A stretch of 8,696 nt of DNA from JARDZI01 sp041639705 (GTDB taxonomy: Bacteria; Bacillota; Clostridia; Clostridiales; Caloramatoraceae), in NCBI GenBank assembly GCA_041639705.1, contig JBEQBT010000139.1, forward strand, positions 1-8,696, written 5' to 3'. Shown here piece by piece: positions 5,200 to 8,696 of this stretch. The position numbers were made by a program, and so were the translations under genes. The notes under the pieces are model-generated. The model made no database searches. It saw nothing but the letters and a program-made list of their open reading frames with translations, and had not been told where the DNA came from. Every line of letters starts with the position of its first letter. Within the stretch, counting starts at the first letter, position 1.

Positions 5200-6612
5200 A
5201 TGGAAGAAAGAAATAAAAAGAAAATATATATTGAAGAACAGGACCGAGGAATATATGACGTTAAAAATGAATTCAACTATAGCTTTAAAACAGAAAAAGG
5301 TTTATCTAAAGATATTATTTTAGAAATTTCAAAGGAAAAAAATGAACCAAAATGGATGACCGATTTTAGATTAAAATCTTTGGAAATATATAATAATATG
5401 CAGCTTCCCCCCTGGGGACCGGATTTAACAGATCTTCATATTGAGAATATTGTAGCCTACGTTAAACCTAATACAGAAATGAAGGGAAAATGGGAAGATG
5501 TACCCGAGGATATAAAAGATACTTTTGACCGATTGGGTATTCCAAAGGCAGAGCAAATTTCATTAGCAGGTGTAGGGGCCCAATATGATTCAGAAGTTGT
5601 TTATCACAGTATAAAAGAGGAACTGGTGAAAAAAGGTGTAGTTTATACGGATATGGAAACAGCCATAAGAGATTATGAGGATATAGTTAAGGAATATTTT
5701 ATGACCCTTGTTCCTCCAGCTGACCATAAATTTGCTGCGCTTCACGGTGCGGTATGGTCTGGTGGGTCATTTGTTTATGTTCCTGAAGGTGTGGATGTAG
5801 ATATTCCTCTTCAATCCTATTTTAGACTAAACGCACCAGGAGCAGGACAATTTGAACATACTCTTATAATAGTAGGAAAGGGTGCAAAACTTCACTTTAT
5901 AGAAGGTTGTTCTGCACCAAAGTATAATGTAAATAATCTTCATGCAGGCTGCGTTGAGTTATTTGTTATGGAAGGTGCAAGGCTTCGCTACAGTACAATA
6001 GAAAACTGGTCCAAGAACATGTATAACCTGAATACAAAGAGAGCCTTAGTTGAAAAAGACGGTGTAATGGAATGGGTGTCTGGTTCCTTTGGATCAAAGA
6101 TTTCCATGCTTTATCCTATGACAATTTTAGAAGGAGAAAGGTCTAAGGTTGAGTTTACCGGAGTTACTTTTGCAGGATGTGGTCAGCACCTGGATACAGG
6201 ATGTACTGTAATACATGCAGCACCGTACACAACTTCTACTGTAAATTCTAAATCTATTTCAAAAGGTGGAGGGGCAGCAATATATAGAGGAGCTTTAAAA
6301 GTAGCACCTAATGCTCATAATGTAAAAGCTTCCCTATCCTGTGAATCTTTAATGCTGGATAATATATCAAAATCAGATACAATTCCAGCCCTGGATTTAC
6401 AAAATGATGAAATAGAAGTAGGACATGAAGCAAAGATAGGCAGAATAAGTGATGAAGCAATATTTTATCTTATGAGCAGAGGTATAAGTGAAAAGGAAGC
6501 AAAAGCTATGATAGTAAGAGGCTTTGTGGAGCCAATAGCAAAGGAACTGCCCCTTGAATATGCAGTTGAAATGAATAATCTTATAAATTTAGAGCTAGAG
6601 GGAAGCAGATAA
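5200..6612 (+). CDS. sufB: Fe-S cluster scaffold protein SufB
   Basis: This 470-residue scaffold subunit works with SufC and SufD as SufBCD, on which sulfur and iron are assembled into a nascent cluster. The N-terminal helical part contains WMTDFRLKSLEIY and LPPWGPDL, which are hallmark SufB segments. The centre is a right-handed beta-helix core (SufBD fold) rich in Gly/Val turns, for example AALHGAVWSGGSFVYVPEGV. The C-terminal helical part has FYLMSRGISEKEAKAMIVRGF. C381 in LSCESLML and H409-E410 in VGHEAKIG have the same spacing (28 and 29 residues) as E. coli SufB C405, H433 and E434, which are implicated in cluster assembly; the catalytic set looks complete. Other cysteines include C237 in IEGC and those of FAGCGQHLDTGC. 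The ribosome binding site GGGAGG (5183-5188) lies 11 nt before ATG. Length is normal for Firmicutes. Confidence 0.97.
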   Translation: MEERNKKKIYIEEQDRGIYDVKNEFNYSFKTEKGLSKDIILEISKEKNEPKWMTDFRLKSLEIYNNMQLPPWGPDLTDLHIENIVAYVKPNTEMKGKWEDVPEDIKDTFDRLGIPKAEQISLAGVGAQYDSEVVYHSIKEELVKKGVVYTDMETAIRDYEDIVKEYFMTLVPPADHKFAALHGAVWSGGSFVYVPEGVDVDIPLQSYFRLNAPGAGQFEHTLIIVGKGAKLHFIEGCSAPKYNVNNLHAGCVELFVMEGARLRYSTIENWSKNMYNLNTKRALVEKDGVMEWVSGSFGSKISMLYPMTILEGERSKVEFTGVTFAGCGQHLDTGCTVIHAAPYTTSTVNSKSISKGGGAAIYRGALKVAPNAHNVKASLSCESLMLDNISKSDTIPALDLQNDEIEVGHEAKIGRISDEAIFYLMSRGISEKEAKAMIVRGFVEPIAKELPLEYAVEMNNLINLELEGSR

Positions 6613-6625
6613 TGGAGGGATATAT

Positions 6626-7744
6626 ATGAAAATTGAAAGCAGCAGTTTAAACACCCTCCCTGTTATAACATGGAGATGGCTAAAGCTAAATGAAGTCAAT
6701 ATAAATAGCATTAATATGGATAGTATTCCAGCTTACAATAAGACTTATATAGATTCAAAGGAACATGATGAAGTTTATATTAAGGAAATGAATAAGGACC
6801 TAAAGGAAAATGAGAATATAAAATACTTCATAAATAAGAAAGAAAAATATGGTGTATCAAAGGAATATGTGGATTTAGGTGAAAAGTACTATAATTCAGG
6901 AATATTTGTTCATGGACCTTCCAACACTATTTCTGTAAAGCCTATTACTATTGTGTATGAATTAGATGAAGAAAACCCAGTGATTATTGATAACAACATT
7001 ATTGTTTCAGAGGAGAATAGCACCATTACATTAATTTTTGATTACACCACCTTAGATGATGTTGATGGTTTTCATAATGGAGTTACAAAAATTTATGCAA
7101 AGGAAGGATCTACTATAAACATAACTAAGGTTCAGAGAATGAATGATAAGTCACTAAACTTTGATTCCATTGCAGTATACACAAGCTATGGGGCAAAAGT
7201 AAACTATATACAGGTAGAGCTGGGAGCAAAAAAAACTATTACAAATTATTTAAACAATTTAAATGAAGAAAATAGTGAAACAAATGTAAATACTATTTAT
7301 TTGGGAGATGGAGACAGAGAAATAGATCTAAGTTATCTTATAAATCATATTGGAAGAAGAAGTTTAAGCAATATTGAGGTTAAAGGTGCATTAATGGATA
7401 ATTCCAGAAAGGTATTCAGAGGAACTATAGATTTTAAAAAAGGTTCCAGTTTATCTAAGGGAAGGGAAGAGGAGTATGCCATACTTTTAGATAAATCAGT
7501 TAAGTCAGATGCCATCCCTCTTTTACTTTGCACAGAGGATGATGTAGATGGCCAGCATGCAGCAAGTGCAGGAAAAATAGATGAAAATAGATTGTTTTAT
7601 TTAATGAGCCGTGGACTGGATGAGAAGGAGGCAAAAAAACTTATTGTAGAAGCTTCCTTTAATCCAATAGTTAACAAAATTCCATCGGAGGGTTTAAAGA
7701 AAATTATAAATAAGGAAATACACAGGAGGATTATAAATGAATGA
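6626..7744 (+). CDS. sufD: Fe-S cluster assembly protein SufD
   Basis: This 372-residue SufB paralogue pairs with SufB in the SufBCD complex. The N-terminal 110 residues are weakly conserved and rich in Asn/Lys, as usual for SufD. A beta-helix core follows (about 120-300), then the C-terminal segment DDVDGQHAASAGKID with FYLMSRGLDEKEAKKLIVEASF. H311 in GQHAAS corresponds to E. coli SufD H360, needed for cluster assembly. The Cys that lies two residues before that His in many SufD proteins is Gly (G309) here. The FYLMSRG helix is almost identical to that of SufB upstream, reflecting their shared origin. The start follows sufB by 13 nt, with GGAGGG (6614-6619) ideally placed. The end overlaps sufS by 8 nt, suggesting translational coupling. 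Calling it SufD rather than a second SufB rests on length, operon position and the missing SufB cysteine. Confidence 0.92.
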   Translation: MKIESSSLNTLPVITWRWLKLNEVNINSINMDSIPAYNKTYIDSKEHDEVYIKEMNKDLKENENIKYFINKKEKYGVSKEYVDLGEKYYNSGIFVHGPSNTISVKPITIVYELDEENPVIIDNNIIVSEENSTITLIFDYTTLDDVDGFHNGVTKIYAKEGSTINITKVQRMNDKSLNFDSIAVYTSYGAKVNYIQVELGAKKTITNYLNNLNEENSETNVNTIYLGDGDREIDLSYLINHIGRRSLSNIEVKGALMDNSRKVFRGTIDFKKGSSLSKGREEEYAILLDKSVKSDAIPLLLCTEDDVDGQHAASAGKIDENRLFYLMSRGLDEKEAKKLIVEASFNPIVNKIPSEGLKKIINKEIHRRIINE

Positions 7745-8696
7745 TTTCAATGTAGAAAAAATTAGAAGGGATTTTCATATTCTTTCTCAAAAGGTAAATG
7801 ATAAACCTCTGGTGTATTTTGATAATGCAGCCACAACCCATAAGCCTGAGCAGGTAATAAAAGCCATGGAAAATTACGAGTGGACTCATAACGGTAATCC
7901 CCATCGGGGAGCCCATTATCTTTCAGTAGCTGCGACTAATGATTATGAAAATGCCAGAGAAAAGGTAAAAAAATTTATAAATGCAGCTTCAAATAGGGAG
8001 ATAATATTTACAAAAAATGCTACGGAATCTTTAAATTTAATTGCCTATTCCTATGGTATGAATTTTATCAATGAAGGAGACGAAATAGTTCTTTGTATTT
8101 CAGAGCATCACAGTGATATTGTCCCCTGGCAAAAGGTTGCAAAAGCAAAGAATGCTGTTTTAAAATACTTGTATCTAGATAAAGAATATAGACTTACCAT
8201 GGATGAGGTTAGGGATAAAATAACAGATAAAACAAAACTTGTAGGCCTGGCTCAAATGTCAAATGTGCTTGGGACAATCTATCTGGTTAAGGAAATTACT
8301 GAATATGCCCATTCTAAAGGTGCAGTAGTTTTAGTTGATGGGGCACAAAGCGTGCCTCATATGAAAGTAGATGTAAGAGATCTGGATGCAGATTTTTTTG
8401 TATTTTCTGGTCATAAAATGCTTGGCCCCATGGGAATAGGGGTTTTATATGGAAAGGAAAAACATTTATCGAAAATGCCACCTTTTCTAATGGGAGGAGA
8501 TATGATTGAGTATGTTGAGGAGCAGGATACAACCTTTGCAGAGCTGCCTTTTAAGTTTGAAGCAGGAACACAAAATGTGAGCGGGGCTGTAGGAATGTCT
8601 GCAGCTATTGGCTATTTAGAGCAAATAGGCTTTGATGTAATAAACAAACAGGAACAGCTCCTCACAGCCTATGCTTTAGAAAAAATGAACCAAATT
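7737..8696 (+). CDS. sufS: Cysteine desulfurase SufS, 3' end outside window
   Basis: The first 320 codons of a PLP-dependent cysteine desulfurase are present; the frame is open to the window end. The enzyme removes sulfur from L-cysteine, giving alanine and an enzyme persulfide that feeds the SufBCD scaffold. Visible motifs are YFDNAATTHKP near the start, NATESLNL (phosphate binding), SEHHSDIVPW with H124 stacking on PLP, D201 and Q204 in VDGAQSVPH, and the Schiff-base lysine K227 in FSGHKMLGP. These are one residue off E. coli SufS H123 and K226. The SufS-type (group II) sequence rather than IscS/NifS type fits the operon. The active-site cysteine, expected about 135 residues after the lysine, lies beyond the window. 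The start is ATG 7737, 7 nt after AGGAGG (7724-7729), inside the end of sufD. A sulfur acceptor such as SufU is the expected next gene. Confidence 0.95.
   Translation, partial: MNDFNVEKIRRDFHILSQKVNDKPLVYFDNAATTHKPEQVIKAMENYEWTHNGNPHRGAHYLSVAATNDYENAREKVKKFINAASNREIIFTKNATESLNLIAYSYGMNFINEGDEIVLCISEHHSDIVPWQKVAKAKNAVLKYLYLDKEYRLTMDEVRDKITDKTKLVGLAQMSNVLGTIYLVKEITEYAHSKGAVVLVDGAQSVPHMKVDVRDLDADFFVFSGHKMLGPMGIGVLYGKEKHLSKMPPFLMGGDMIEYVEEQDTTFAELPFKFEAGTQNVSGAVGMSAAIGYLEQIGFDVINKQEQLLTAYALEKMNQI

Noticed and set aside
8314..8532. 72-codon - strand frame at the window end
   Set aside because: It is antisense to the SufS PLP-lysine region, with no ribosome binding site and no family resemblance.

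Overview
The window comes from an AT-rich Firmicute, most likely a Clostridium-type anaerobe. The evidence is the AT-rich codon use, strong AGGAGG-type ribosome binding sites, the sufC-sufB-sufD-sufS gene order common in clostridia, and a long clostridial-looking class B penicillin-binding protein. All convincing genes are on the + strand. The species cannot be named from the sequence alone.

Layout. Positions 1-129 look like the right (3') end of an IS200/IS605-family element: a series of compact hairpins ending in a 9-bp stem-loop, with TCAA 6 nt beyond it. This is also where the TnpB-associated guide (omega) RNA of such elements is encoded, so the window probably opens inside that RNA. Positions 130-480 are AT-rich and hold one possible 45-codon gene of unknown function. 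A GNAT acetyltransferase (481-1008) follows, then a perfect 30-bp inverted repeat with a 3-nt loop (1017-1079). A gene-poor stretch of about 420 bp leads to a class B penicillin-binding protein (1500-4079), which is closed by a textbook intrinsic terminator (4113-4154).

From 4155 to the window end is the SUF iron-sulfur cluster assembly operon: a control region, then sufC (ATPase), sufB and sufD (scaffold) and sufS (cysteine desulfurase, cut by the window end). SufS would take sulfur from cysteine, SufB-SufD would build the cluster, and SufC would drive the scaffold by ATP hydrolysis. The genes are tightly packed (20-nt gap, 13-nt gap, 8-nt overlap). A sulfur-transfer partner such as sufU is expected just past the window end.

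The most informative non-coding feature is in the suf control region. Two nearly identical 27-bp direct repeats lie 108 bp apart. One fills the space between and over the -35 and -10 boxes of a good promoter. The other sits just before the sufC ribosome binding site. They are plausible operators for an Fe-S-sensing Rrf2/IscR-type repressor, but the regulator is not in the window. No clearly new multi-gene system is visible. The items most worth a second look are the suf twin repeats, the perfect palindrome after the acetyltransferase gene, and the IS200/IS605 right end with its possible guide RNA.
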